Notes: a model not told the origin generated them from the sequence alone. A stretch of 64,000 nucleotides of DNA from Lachnospiraceae bacterium UBA1721 (GCA_002317155.1 DCIR01000062.1:1-64000); one strand, 5' to 3'. Shown: positions 27,046 to 36,249, counted from the first letter of the stretch. Numbers and translations are program-made.

Positions 27046-28491
27046 ATGAGTGATATTTTATCCCTTACAGCAGTTGAGCTGGGAAAGGCTATTAAGGCCG
27101 GAACTTATACTGCAGTAGATGCAATGAAGGCAGTAATCGAGCAGATTGAAAAATGCGAGGAAACTGTACATGCATATGTAACAATTGATAAAGAGGCTGC
27201 TCTTGCCAAGGCAGCTGAGGCTCAGAAGAAGATCGAGGCCGGCGAGCTTACAGGACCACTTGCAGGTGTACCTGTAGCAATTAAGGACAACATGTGTACA
27301 GAGGGTATGCTTACTACCTGTTCATCAAAGATTCTCAGTAATTTCGTACCTACTTTTTCTTCAGAGGCAGTTATAAATCTTGAGAAGGCAGGCGCTGTAG
27401 TTATTGGTAAGACTAACATGGATGAGTTTGCAATGGGTTCAACCACTGAGACCTCATACTATGGTGTTACCAGAAACCCCAGGAATCCCGAACATGTTCC
27501 CGGCGGATCATCAGGTGGTTCTGCGGCAGCTGTAGCAGCACAGGAGTGCTTCTTCGCACTTGGTTCAGATACAGGCGGATCTATCAGACAGCCCGCTTCA
27601 TACTGTGGTGTGGTAGGACTTAAGCCTACTTATGGTACTGTATCAAGATATGGACTTATTGCTTACGGATCATCTCTTGACCAGATCGGACCTCTTTGCA
27701 AGGATGTTACCGACTGCGCTACTATTTTAGAGACTATTGCTTCTCATGATCCTAAGGACTCTACTTCTATGAAGAGAGAGGATACTGATTTTACATCAGC
27801 TCTTGTAAAGGATGTAAAGGGTATGAAGATAGGTATTCCTAAGTCATACTTTGGAGAAGGTCTTCAGGAGGATGTTAAGGAAGCTGTTCTTGCTGTTGCT
27901 GAGAAACTCAAGGAGCTTGGAGCCGAGGTAGAGGAATTTGATCTTGATCATGTAAAGTATGCAATTCCTACCTACTATACTATTGCTGATGCGGAGGCAA
28001 GCTCAAACCTTGAAAGATTTGACGGCGTTAAGTACGGCTATCGTGCAGAGGATGCAGATGAGCTCCACCGCATGTATAAGAAGACTCGTTCAGAGGGCTT
28101 TGGACCTGAGGTTAAGCGTAGAATTATGCTTGGAAGCTTTGTACTTTCATCAGGTTATTATGACGCTTATTATCTGAAGGCACTTCGTGTAAAGGCACTT
28201 ATCAAGAAGGCTTTTGATGATGCTTTTGCTAAATATGATATTATTCTTGGACCTGTTGCTCCTACAACAGCACCCAAGCTTGGATGCAGTCTTTCAAATC
28301 CTATGCAGATGTATTTGGGAGACATCTATACAATTTCTGTTAACCTTGCAGGACTTCCCGGAATCAGTGTTCCCTGCGGAACCGATAAAAACGGACTTCC
28401 CATTGGTGTACAGATGATTGGTGATTGCTTCGCAGAGAAAAAACTTATCCGCGCTGCATACACCTATGAACAGGCAGCAAAGGAGGTATAG
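27046..28491 (+). CDS. gatA: Asp-tRNA(Asn)/Glu-tRNA(Gln) amidotransferase subunit A
   Basis: GatA is the amidase that releases ammonia from glutamine. At 481 residues it carries the amidase-signature triad: Lys80 in VAIKDN, the cis-Ser in GGSSGGS (about 155-156) and nucleophile Ser179 in DTGGSIRQPA. GGAGGGG directly after the gatC stop lies eight bases before this ATG; the in-frame GTG at 27037 is part of the ribosome site itself. Ammonia is channelled to GatB. Confidence 0.95.
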   Translation: MSDILSLTAVELGKAIKAGTYTAVDAMKAVIEQIEKCEETVHAYVTIDKEAALAKAAEAQKKIEAGELTGPLAGVPVAIKDNMCTEGMLTTCSSKILSNFVPTFSSEAVINLEKAGAVVIGKTNMDEFAMGSTTETSYYGVTRNPRNPEHVPGGSSGGSAAAVAAQECFFALGSDTGGSIRQPASYCGVVGLKPTYGTVSRYGLIAYGSSLDQIGPLCKDVTDCATILETIASHDPKDSTSMKREDTDFTSALVKDVKGMKIGIPKSYFGEGLQEDVKEAVLAVAEKLKELGAEVEEFDLDHVKYAIPTYYTIADAEASSNLERFDGVKYGYRAEDADELHRMYKKTRSEGFGPEVKRRIMLGSFVLSSGYYDAYYLKALRVKALIKKAFDDAFAKYDIILGPVAPTTAPKLGCSLSNPMQMYLGDIYTISVNLAGLPGISVPCGTDKNGLPIGVQMIGDCFAEKKLIRAAYTYEQAAKEV

Positions 28492-28493
28492 TA

Positions 28494-29936
28494 ATGGCTA
28501 AAGAATACGAAACAGTCATTGGTCTTGAGGTTCATGTAGAGCTTGCAACCAAGACAAAGATATTCTGCGGATGCTCTACTGCATTCGGAGGAGCTCCCAA
28601 TACTCATACCTGCCCTGTTTGTACAGGTATGCCCGGTTCACTTCCTGTTCTCAACAAGCAGGTTGTTGAATATGCAATGGCAGTAGGTCTTGCAACCAAT
28701 TGTGATATTACTCAGAACTGCAAGTTTGACAGAAAGAATTATTTCTATCCTGACAACCCGCAGAACTATCAGATATCTCAGCTTTATCTTCCTATTTGCA
28801 GAAATGGTCATGTTGATATTGAGACCGAGAGCGGAGTTAAAAAGGCTGTAAGAATTCACGAGATTCATATGGAGGAAGATGCAGGTAAGCTTGTTCACGA
28901 TGAGTGGGAAGATGCTTCGCTTGTAGACTATAACCGTAGTGGTGTTCCTCTTATCGAGATCGTGTCAGAGCCTGATATGAGAAGTGCAGAAGAGGTAATT
29001 GCTTATCTCGAAAAGCTTCGCCAGACTATCCAGTATCTCGGTGCTTCTGACTGTAAGCTTCAGGAAGGCTCAATGAGAGCCGATGTTAATCTCTCTGTAA
29101 GAGAGGTCGGCGCAGAGAAGTTTGGTACCAGAACTGAGATGAAGAACCTCAATTCTTTCCGTGCAATTCAGCATGCTATTGAGGGTGAGAAGAATCGTCA
29201 GATTGATCTTATCGAAGCAGGTAAGGAAGTAGTTCAGGAGACTCGCCGTTGGGATGATAATAAGGCTGAGTCATATCCTATGCGTTCTAAGGAGGATGCT
29301 CAAGATTACAGATACTTCCCTGATCCGGACCTTGTACCTATTCACATCAGTGATGAGTGGATTGAGAGAGTCAAGGCTGCTCAGCCTGAGATGGCACCTG
29401 AGAAGAAGGTACGTTATAAGGAGGAGTTTGATCTTCCTGATTACGATATCGGAATTATCACAGGAACCAAGCAGATGGCAGATATCTTCGAAGAGACCAC
29501 AGCAATCTGCGGTAATCCCAAGAAGGTTTCTAACTGGCTTATGGGCGAGACTCTTCGCCTTATGAAGGAGACCGGAACAGATCCCGAGGATCTTTCATTC
29601 AGCCCCAAGCATCTTGCTGATCTTATTGCAATGGTTGATAAGAAGGAAATCAATTCTTCTGTAGCTAAGGAAGTATTTGAGAAGATTTTTGCAGAGGATA
29701 TCGATCCTGTTGCTTATGTCGATGAAAAGGGCTTGAAGACAGTAAATGATGAAGGCGCTCTTCGTAAGACTATCGAAGAAATCGTAGCTGCTAACCCTCA
29801 GTCTGTAGCAGACTATAAGGGTGGTAAGGAAAAGGCAATCGGTTTCCTTGTAGGACAGACAATGAAGGCAATGAAGGGCAAGGCAGATCCCGGAAGCGTT
29901 AACGAAATTCTCAGGGAAGTGCTTGCTCAGCAATAA
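28494..29936 (+). CDS. gatB: Asp-tRNA(Asn)/Glu-tRNA(Gln) amidotransferase subunit B
   Basis: GatB binds the mischarged tRNA, activates the carboxylate with ATP and performs amidation. The 480 residues begin with the typical VIGLEVHVEL and have the zinc-site cysteines in IFCGCS and TCPVC (about 23-43). A YqeY/tail domain fills the C-terminus to VNEILREVLAQQ. AAGGAGGT overlaps the end of gatA and serves the ATG two bases after its stop codon. This is the last gene of the T-box operon, followed by a long-stem terminator. Confidence 0.95.
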   Translation: MAKEYETVIGLEVHVELATKTKIFCGCSTAFGGAPNTHTCPVCTGMPGSLPVLNKQVVEYAMAVGLATNCDITQNCKFDRKNYFYPDNPQNYQISQLYLPICRNGHVDIETESGVKKAVRIHEIHMEEDAGKLVHDEWEDASLVDYNRSGVPLIEIVSEPDMRSAEEVIAYLEKLRQTIQYLGASDCKLQEGSMRADVNLSVREVGAEKFGTRTEMKNLNSFRAIQHAIEGEKNRQIDLIEAGKEVVQETRRWDDNKAESYPMRSKEDAQDYRYFPDPDLVPIHISDEWIERVKAAQPEMAPEKKVRYKEEFDLPDYDIGIITGTKQMADIFEETTAICGNPKKVSNWLMGETLRLMKETGTDPEDLSFSPKHLADLIAMVDKKEINSSVAKEVFEKIFAEDIDPVAYVDEKGLKTVNDEGALRKTIEEIVAANPQSVADYKGGKEKAIGFLVGQTMKAMKGKADPGSVNEILREVLAQQ

Positions 29937-29960
29937 AAAATGAATAAAGAATAGATAATA

Positions 29961-30003
29961 ACAAAGCGGGGCTGTGAAAAATTTCATAGCCCCGCTTTGT
30001 TTG
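29961..30003 (+). terminator. Intrinsic terminator of aspS-gatCAB
   Basis: ACAAAGCGGGGCT pairs with AGCCCCGCTTTGT and the stem continues inward through GTGAAA/TTTCAT (one G-U). A short T tract follows. Confidence 0.85.
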
Positions 30004-30012
30004 AACAAGTTG

Positions 30013-30040
30013 TTGACTAAGTCTTTTTTTTTTATAATAT
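30013..30040 (+). promoter_or_regulatory. Promoter of the zinc-ribbon lipoprotein gene
   Basis: TTGACT at 30013-30018, a 16-base T-rich spacer and TAATAT at 30035-30040, directly after the gatB terminator. Confidence 0.5.
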
Positions 30041-30115
30041 TTATGCTTTTTTTGAAGATAACTCAATTAATAAGAGAAATCTTTAATAATCATATTTTGG
30101 AGGTAACAAAAAAGG

Positions 30116-31156
30116 ATGAAAAAATTAGGTCTTATACTTGCAGTTGTAGGATCCACATTATTGTTAACAGCTTGCGGTAAAGGAAATGGTGCAAACCTTA
30201 ATGTAGGTTCTAACACATTTTACTGTGATTTCTGTGGTGAAGAAAAAACTGGTAAGAAGTATGTATCAAATGAACTTGGTGAAGATTTAGTAATGTGTCA
30301 GGATTGTAAGAATGATTTTAATAGTGATGGAGAACCAAGTTCAAATAATAGCAACGTTGATGATAACGCTGGAACAGAAGAATTAAATATTGAGGTTCTT
30401 CCTGAAATTGCAAATGGTGGAATTAACGATCTTAAACTTCAGATTTGTGACGTTATTGTTAGATTTGATGGCACTATGACAGAGTCCGAAGTAAAAGCAG
30501 CATTAGATAGTTCAGAATATGATCTTCAGTTTGAAGAAGGTTGGAGTGGTGATTATCCAACAATTCAGGATGTTTATCTTAATGGACAAAAGATTGTTAG
30601 ATTTAACTGGAATTATGTAAATACTAACAATTTTGAGGATCAGTCTATGTCAGACAATGTATTGATAAATGTAGAAGTATACAATGATACTGTTTGCTTC
30701 ACATCAGCATTGGTATATGAAGAAGATTTTACTGGAAAAACTAGAGATGATGTAATTTCATTTTTGAATCAAAATGGTTTTGTTGAAGCAGAAAATAGTT
30801 GGGAAGCTATATTAAAATATGATTCTGGTTGTTTGTATGCAAATTCAGATAACGTTGATACTTTAAATAATACTTCTATTTATGTAGATGATGGTACTAA
30901 ATCAATTACTTTGTATTCATATATTCCAATTAACGACAAAGTGGCTATTGAAGAAACAAAAAATCATAAATCAATCAATGGAATTCAAAATTTTGCCTGG
31001 AGAAAAATGACTTTCTATTTTAATCCTGATGGAACTTTTAATGGTTTTATTGAAGGAAATCCAGCAACAGCAAAAATTTACATGGAAAAACCAAGTGCAT
31101 TTGGAAATTCGTTTAAAGTTGGATGCATTATTCAGACTATTTTATTTGAAGAATAA
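30116..31156 (+). CDS. Lipoprotein with an N-terminal zinc-ribbon-like motif, function unknown
   Basis: A 346-residue secreted lipoprotein: signal peptide with lipobox LLTAC, giving lipidated Cys20. Next comes a CxxC pair at 37 and 40 (FYCDFCG) and another at 61 and 64 (MCQDC), the spacing of a treble-clef or zinc ribbon. An Asn/Ser/Asp-rich linker (about 68-90) leads to a roughly 250-residue region I do not recognise. Metal-finger ribbons are unusual outside the cytoplasm. GGAGGT lies 11 bases before the ATG. The coding sequence is visibly richer in A/T than its neighbours, which hints at separate ancestry. It forms its own transcription unit between two terminators. Confidence 0.7.
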   Translation: MKKLGLILAVVGSTLLLTACGKGNGANLNVGSNTFYCDFCGEEKTGKKYVSNELGEDLVMCQDCKNDFNSDGEPSSNNSNVDDNAGTEELNIEVLPEIANGGINDLKLQICDVIVRFDGTMTESEVKAALDSSEYDLQFEEGWSGDYPTIQDVYLNGQKIVRFNWNYVNTNNFEDQSMSDNVLINVEVYNDTVCFTSALVYEEDFTGKTRDDVISFLNQNGFVEAENSWEAILKYDSGCLYANSDNVDTLNNTSIYVDDGTKSITLYSYIPINDKVAIEETKNHKSINGIQNFAWRKMTFYFNPDGTFNGFIEGNPATAKIYMEKPSAFGNSFKVGCIIQTILFEE

Positions 31157-31174
31157 AAATAAGATGTTTCTTAG

Positions 31175-31206
31175 AAGGGCGTGTGAAAATTTCACACGCC
31201 CTTTTT
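31175..31206 (+). terminator. Intrinsic terminator between convergent genes
   Basis: A near-perfect palindrome: AAGGGCGTGTGAAA pairs with TTTCACACGCCCTT with one central base, followed by T residues on the plus strand. It could also slow transcription arriving from the minus-strand gene, though the T-run on that side is poor. Confidence 0.85.
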
Positions 31207-31208
31207 GT

Positions 31209-32075
31209 TTATTCAGATGCTGAATTACTTTCTGCATTTGAGGTCTGACCGGCGACATCATCAATCAGCTGAATCAATAAATCATGAGTAAGCTCGGGAT
31301 TTGTGCCGTTGGCCATTACACCGATTACAATATTGTCTTCTTTATATTCGGGGATGAATCCGTAGCAGGCAATCAGCTGTGAGTTATCACCTGCAATAAG
31401 TCCATATGCTACAGGCTCTTCCATAGCTTCGAGGTCATATGGATCAGGATACATTTCAGTGAAATTATAGTCTCTTTCATCAGTGGCTTTTTTATATCTT
31501 TTTCTAACTGCATCATCTATATAGTAGAAGTAGTCGCTGTATTTTTCTAATTCTTCATCAGTCAGTACTTCGCTGAGAGGAAGATAGAAGCTTCCGTATG
31601 CATATTCGTCAAACCAGTTTTCGGTGCTGACAATCATATCGACCTGAGCAGCGGCAATGTAAACAGAAAGAGTCTGTCGGGCATTTGCTGAATTGTAGGT
31701 TGAGACATGTTCCTCATATCCTTCGGGAACAGGATTCGCTTTGGTATGAGCTATAGATGTAAAGTTCATTTTTACATCACTATCAAGATTGATATTGTTC
31801 TTTTTTGGGTCGAGCTCATGATTTAAGAGAAAAGGTTCCTTGATATTACTGTTGACGTCTGAACCGGCAACCTCTACTGCATTAATCATTGCAACATACA
31901 GAACTTCTTTTTTTCTGGTAGCTATAGAGTGTATGGTCATTGATGCTGCAATAATTATAAAAACACCGCCAATAACCCACCATTTATAGTATTCCCAAAA
32001 GTATTCTAAGCGCTTTTGAAATGACGCATTCTTAATCGTTTCGCGCTCTTCTTTGAATTCATCCATTAAAGCCAT
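31209..32075 (-). CDS. Single-pass membrane protein of unknown function
   Basis: I do not assign a function to this 288-residue protein. A charged cytoplasmic N-terminus (DEFKEERETIKN) is followed by YFWEYYKWW and one membrane helix at about residues 34-55, then an extracellular domain of about 230 residues with no clear motif. GGAG lies eight bases before the ATG on this strand. The organisation, an EYYKWW segment next to a single helix, recurs in uncharacterised Lachnospiraceae proteins as far as I can recall. It is transcribed divergently from the ABC binding protein. Confidence 0.65.
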   Translation of the reverse strand: MALMDEFKEERETIKNASFQKRLEYFWEYYKWWVIGGVFIIIAASMTIHSIATRKKEVLYVAMINAVEVAGSDVNSNIKEPFLLNHELDPKKNNINLDSDVKMNFTSIAHTKANPVPEGYEEHVSTYNSANARQTLSVYIAAAQVDMIVSTENWFDEYAYGSFYLPLSEVLTDEELEKYSDYFYYIDDAVRKRYKKATDERDYNFTEMYPDPYDLEAMEEPVAYGLIAGDNSQLIACYGFIPEYKEDNIVIGVMANGTNPELTHDLLIQLIDDVAGQTSNAESNSASE

Positions 32076-32107
32076 GGTACTGTCTCCTGATACGTTTCTG
32101 TTAAAAC

Positions 32108-32136
32108 AGTTTAGTTTTCTTTGTTCATAAAGTCAA
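32108..32136 (-). promoter_or_regulatory. Possible promoter for the minus-strand membrane protein gene
   Basis: Read on the minus strand: TTGACT (32136-32131), a 17-base spacer, TAAACT (32113-32108). Confidence 0.35.
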
Positions 32137-32185
32137 TTAAATGAATATAAAATCGCAGAAATAGAGTAAATGTGGGTTAGTTTAC

Positions 32186-32214
32186 TTGCATTTATTAAAA
32201 AAGAAACTTAAAAT
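32186..32214 (+). promoter_or_regulatory. Possible promoter for the TrpXYZ-like ABC operon
   Basis: TTGCAT at 32186-32191, a 17-base spacer and TAAAAT at 32209-32214, about 45 bases before the gene. Confidence 0.45.
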
Positions 32215-32258
32215 ATCTGTGTGCATTTTAATAATTAATGGCACGGAGGAGAAAAATT

Positions 32259-33359
32259 ATGAAAAAAAGTTTTATGAAGAAGCTCATGGCTGTTGGAATG
32301 AGCGCTATCATGATGCTCGCAATTGCCGGATGCGGTGAAGAGCCTAATGATGGAAACAACACAACAGACACAAATGTAACTACCGACAATGGATCAGCAG
32401 ATGATAACAATGCAAGCACTACCGTTCCTGAGATTGATTCATCAAATGTAGTTGCAGGCGCTACATACAATGTAGCTATTGTTAAGCAGCTTGACCATGC
32501 ATCACTTGATGAGATTGCTAATGCTATTGCAGCAGAGCTTGATTCAATTGCAGCAGCTCAGGATGTAACTATTACTTACACTATTTATTCAGGACAGAAT
32601 GATCAGTCTACTCTTAAGCAGATTACCGATCAGGCAATCGCTGATGGTGTAGATGCAATTATTCCTATCGCTACTCTTGCAGCTCAGGTTGCAGCAGTAT
32701 CAGCAGAAGATTCAGCTACTCCTGTTGTATATGCAGCTATTTCTGATCCTACAGCAGCAGAGCTTACCGGAATCGATTATGTTACCGGTACCAGCGATGG
32801 ACTTAATACCAACTTCATCATGGATATGATGTTTGCTCAGAATCCTGATATTGCTAAGGTTGGTCTTCTTTATTCTCTTTCAGAGGTAAACTCAGCTACT
32901 CCTATTGCAGAAGCTAAGGCTTATCTTGATAACAAGGGAATTGAGTATGTTGAAGCAACTGCAAATACTAACGATGAAGTAGTAGCTGCAGCTTCTACAC
33001 TTATTGCTAACGATGTTGATGTTATCTTCACTCCTACCGATAACGTAATCATGGCAGCAGAGCTTGCTATTTATGAGGATCTTGCAAATGCAGGAATTCT
33101 TCACTATGCAGGTGCTGACTCATTCGTTCGTAACGGTGCATTTGCTACCTGTGGTGTTAACTACACCGATCTTGGAACCAAGACCGCTGATCTTGCATTC
33201 CAGGCAATCACTTCAGGAATGAATGATATGGCAGATTACTATCTCATGGATGGTGGTATCATTACCGTTAACACTGAGACTGCTCTTGCAGCAGATGCTG
33301 ATTATTCAGTATTCGCAGGAATGGGCGAAGTAGTAGAAGTACTTACCAGCGAAGAGTAA
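32259..33359 (+). CDS. ABC transporter substrate-binding lipoprotein (COG2984/TrpX-like)
   Basis: A 366-residue lipoprotein with a signal peptide ending LAIAGC (Cys25) and an Asp/Asn/Thr-rich linker to about residue 65. The mature part has a periplasmic-binding fold of the ABC_sub_bind family: NVAIVKQLDHASLDEI, VDAIIPIATLAAQ, FTPTDNVIMAA and FATCGVNYTDLG. This family includes the TrpX aromatic amino acid importers. GGAGGAG precedes this ATG; an upstream in-frame ATG at 32238 lies before that site. The permease and ATPase follow after a terminator. Confidence 0.85.
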   Translation: MKKSFMKKLMAVGMSAIMMLAIAGCGEEPNDGNNTTDTNVTTDNGSADDNNASTTVPEIDSSNVVAGATYNVAIVKQLDHASLDEIANAIAAELDSIAAAQDVTITYTIYSGQNDQSTLKQITDQAIADGVDAIIPIATLAAQVAAVSAEDSATPVVYAAISDPTAAELTGIDYVTGTSDGLNTNFIMDMMFAQNPDIAKVGLLYSLSEVNSATPIAEAKAYLDNKGIEYVEATANTNDEVVAAASTLIANDVDVIFTPTDNVIMAAELAIYEDLANAGILHYAGADSFVRNGAFATCGVNYTDLGTKTADLAFQAITSGMNDMADYYLMDGGIITVNTETALAADADYSVFAGMGEVVEVLTSEE

Positions 33360-33420
33360 TTGCTGGATGGCCATTGTCACTGAATAGAAGTGGATGATGG
33401 CAGATTTATTTTGCAAGTTT

Positions 33421-33448
33421 TCGGGGCAGCTTGCCTGCCCCGATTTTT
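33421..33448 (+). terminator. Terminator between binding-protein and permease genes
   Basis: A 9-bp stem TCGGGGCAG / CTGCCCCGA with a 5-base loop, then TTTTT. Inside an operon this would make binding-protein mRNA more abundant than that of the permease and ATPase. Confidence 0.85.
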
Positions 33449-33459
33449 AGGGGATTATA

Positions 33460-33473
33460 GAAAACGTTTTACA
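33460..33473 (+). promoter_or_regulatory. LacI/CcpA-like operator candidate, GAAAACGTTTTACA
   Basis: The 14-mer contains the palindrome AAAACGTTTT and lies between the terminator and the permease gene. Two near-identical copies occur at 36255 and 41015, each just downstream of a LacI-family gene. Confidence 0.4.
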
Positions 33474-33501
33474 TGTATTTGTGTATTTGGAGGTATGAGC
33501 T

Positions 33502-34449
33502 TTGTTATATATCATAAAAACAGCTCTTGAATTGGGATTTTTATACGCAATGGTTCCTGTAGCATTATTTATCAGTTACAGAGTACTTGACATCGCCGAT
33601 CTTACAACGGATGGATGTTTTGTATTGGGAGCAGCAGTGTCTGTAATGATGGCAAAAGCAGGGCATCCTATATTGGGAATTCCGTTGGCTATGCTCGCGG
33701 GTGTCTGTGCAGGATTTGTAACAGCATTCCTTCACACAAAATTAAAGGTACCTTCTATTTTGTCGGGTATCATTACAAATACCGGTCTGTATACCATAAA
33801 TCTGATGGTTATGGGCTGGAGCTCGAACCAGAGTCTTCTTAAGCAGAACACTATTTTTTCTATGCTTAAGAACGGATTAAAGAAATCAAACGTTTTAATT
33901 TTTGAAAAGATAACAGATTGGTATGCAGTTATTTTATCAGCTGTTATTGTTATTATTTTTGCATTACTTATATTAGCTTTTCTTAGTACCAGATTAGGTT
34001 TGTCGATAAGGGCTACCGGAGACAATCTGGATATGGTAAGAGCTTCTTCGATCAATCCGGCATTTACTATTACTGTAGGCCTTTGCATTGCAAACGCAAT
34101 GACTGCACTCAGCGGAGCAATGGTAGGACAGTATCAGAAGACGGTTGATATTAACAGTGGAACAGGTATCGTGGTTATCGGTCTTGCATGCTTAATCATC
34201 GGTGAGACAATCATCGGAAGAAGACCCTTCTTCAAGGGCATTATTGCAGCGATAATCGGATCGATTGTATATAGAGTTATCTACGCAGTTGTGCTTTACA
34301 CTAAGGTTCTCCCTGTAGAGTTCCTCAAGCTTATCACAGCAATCGTGGTTGCACTTGCAATTGCTTTCCCTGCTATCAGAAAGTGGTTTTCATTCCAGGG
34401 AAAGAAAATCAATCATTCGAGAGGAAAGGGGGGCAAGGACAATGCTTGA
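33502..34449 (+). CDS. ABC transporter permease (COG4120/TrpY-like)
   Basis: A 315-residue permease with about eight to nine helices, beginning at a TTG that has GGAGG eight bases upstream; the nearby ATG at 33495 is out of frame. The sequence SYRVLDIADLTTDGCFVLGAAV and the later LGLSIRATGDN are typical of the COG4120 permeases, which pair with COG2984 binding proteins and COG1101 ATPases. It overlaps the ATPase gene by eight bases. Confidence 0.85.
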   Translation: MLYIIKTALELGFLYAMVPVALFISYRVLDIADLTTDGCFVLGAAVSVMMAKAGHPILGIPLAMLAGVCAGFVTAFLHTKLKVPSILSGIITNTGLYTINLMVMGWSSNQSLLKQNTIFSMLKNGLKKSNVLIFEKITDWYAVILSAVIVIIFALLILAFLSTRLGLSIRATGDNLDMVRASSINPAFTITVGLCIANAMTALSGAMVGQYQKTVDINSGTGIVVIGLACLIIGETIIGRRPFFKGIIAAIIGSIVYRVIYAVVLYTKVLPVEFLKLITAIVVALAIAFPAIRKWFSFQGKKINHSRGKGGKDNA

Positions 34450-35239
34450 TCTTATTAATGTATCAATGACTTTTAATCCGGGAACTCCCAATGCAAAACA
34501 GGCGCTGTCTGATTTTTCGGTTCATCTTGATGATGGTGATTTCGTAACGATTATCGGTTCAAACGGAGCCGGTAAGTCGACAATGTTTAATGCTATAGCA
34601 GGTACGTTTTTTGTGGACAGTGGTTCTATAAAGCTTGGAGGACAGGATATAACATATCTGCCCGAGCATAAGCGTAGTCGTATTATCGGCAGAATGTTCC
34701 AGGATCCTCTTAAGGGAACGGCACCTTCAATGAGTATAGAGGAAAATCTTGCGCTCGCATATTTACGTTCGGGTGAAGGATTTTCGCCTTTCAGTCATAT
34801 CAGTAACAGGGATAAGCAGGAGTTCCGTGAAAAACTCTCTCTTCTGGGAATGGGTCTTGAGGACAGAATGAAGCAGCCGGTTGGTTTGCTTTCAGGTGGA
34901 CAGAGACAGGCGCTTACTCTTTTGATGGCCACGATGGTTACACCTAAGCTGCTTTTACTTGATGAACATACCGCAGCACTTGATCCCGGCACAGCTGATA
35001 AGGTTATCGAGTTGACCAAGGATATTGTAAATAAGAATCGTATTACTTGTATGATGATTACCCATAATATGAAACAGGCTCTTGAGATTGGTAACAGAAC
35101 CTTCCTGATGTCAAACGGTAAGGTTGTTTACGATGTTAAGGGTGAGGAGCGTAGCAAGCTTACTGTTAATGATCTTCTTGATAAATTCAAGGCAGGCACC
35201 GGACAGGCGCTGGACAATGACAGAATGCTTCTAAGCTAA
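34442..35239 (+). CDS. ABC transporter ATP-binding protein (COG1101/TrpZ-like)
   Basis: A 265-residue ATPase: Walker A IGSNGAGKS near residues 37-45, signature LLSGGQRQA near 145, Walker B LLLLDEHTAALDP. The ATG lies inside the end of the permease gene (ATGCTTGA overlap) and has AAAGGGGGG upstream. The DEH in place of DEP after Walker B is usual in this subfamily. It energises import with the preceding two proteins. Confidence 0.88.
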   Translation: MLDLINVSMTFNPGTPNAKQALSDFSVHLDDGDFVTIIGSNGAGKSTMFNAIAGTFFVDSGSIKLGGQDITYLPEHKRSRIIGRMFQDPLKGTAPSMSIEENLALAYLRSGEGFSPFSHISNRDKQEFREKLSLLGMGLEDRMKQPVGLLSGGQRQALTLLMATMVTPKLLLLDEHTAALDPGTADKVIELTKDIVNKNRITCMMITHNMKQALEIGNRTFLMSNGKVVYDVKGEERSKLTVNDLLDKFKAGTGQALDNDRMLLS

Positions 35240-35253
35240 ACAGAGGTGAATGG

Positions 35254-36249
35254 ATGGCAACAATTAGAGATGTGGCAAAGTTGGCAGGCGTTGCAGTGTC
35301 GACCGTTTCAAAAGTAATAAATCACTACCCAAACGTATCGGAAGAAACTGCAGAGCGTGTTAATCGAGCTATAGAAGAACTTCAGTTTACGCCCAATGTT
35401 GTGGCGGCATCATTATCATCGAAGCAGTCGGGACGTATAGCACTGATTATCAATACTGAGATTCAGACTTCGGCGATTGACGAAGTATCGATGAAGTATC
35501 TTAGTGGTGCTATCGCTAAGGCTCAGCAGATGCATGTTGACGTTGTTCCGATTTTTTTCTCGATGCTTGAGGGCAAAGCGGAAGCTGAGGTTGAAAACTA
35601 TCTTCAGTCACAGAATGTTAAGGGCATGGTAGTCTATGGAATGTCTAAGGACGATGCGGTACTTAAAAAGGTGATTGAACGAGAGAAGTTCAAGAGTGTA
35701 CTTGTGGATGTTCCTATAGTGAATGACAGTACTTCATGTATAAGTGTAGACCAGCGTCAGGCACAAAAGGATATCGCTCGCAAGACTATCGAAGAGAATA
35801 ATACCACTAAGGGAAAAATACTTTATATTTCCGGAAAACAAAACGGATATGTGTCGGAGCAGAGACTCCAGGGAATAAACGAGCTTGCTAAGGAGATGGG
35901 ATTGGCGCTGAGTATTCATTGCGGTGAATTCAGTGAGCGTCAGGCCAGAAATATTACACTTAAGTATGGCAGTTCTCATGATGTGATCATATGTGCGTCA
36001 GATATGATGGCTATCGGTGCGATGCGTGCTCTTACAGATATGGATATTTTCAGACCTGTATGTGGATTTGATGGTATTACGCTTATGGGCTATGCCGGTA
36101 AGCAGATGAATACCGTAAAGCAGAATTTCTATGAGATATCTGCAGCGGCAATTGATGAGTGCGTGAAGCTGATGAGTGGAGGCAAGGGAAGTAATATAGT
36201 AATGCCTCATGAACTTGTCAGACTAGAATATCTGGATATGATCAGATAA
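35254..36249 (+). CDS. LacI-family transcriptional regulator (ABC operon)
   Basis: A 331-residue regulator with N-terminal HTH ATIRDVAKLAGVAVSTVSKVIN and hinge NVVAASLSS, followed by a periplasmic-binding-like sensor domain. GAGGTG precedes the ATG, 14 bases after the ATPase gene, so it is the fourth gene of the transporter operon. It presumably controls that operon, perhaps through the 14-bp sites at 33460 and 36255. The effector is unknown. A LacI sensor suggests a sugar or nucleoside ligand, at odds with an aromatic amino acid substrate. Confidence 0.88.
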   Translation: MATIRDVAKLAGVAVSTVSKVINHYPNVSEETAERVNRAIEELQFTPNVVAASLSSKQSGRIALIINTEIQTSAIDEVSMKYLSGAIAKAQQMHVDVVPIFFSMLEGKAEAEVENYLQSQNVKGMVVYGMSKDDAVLKKVIEREKFKSVLVDVPIVNDSTSCISVDQRQAQKDIARKTIEENNTTKGKILYISGKQNGYVSEQRLQGINELAKEMGLALSIHCGEFSERQARNITLKYGSSHDVIICASDMMAIGAMRALTDMDIFRPVCGFDGITLMGYAGKQMNTVKQNFYEISAAAIDECVKLMSGGKGSNIVMPHELVRLEYLDMIR

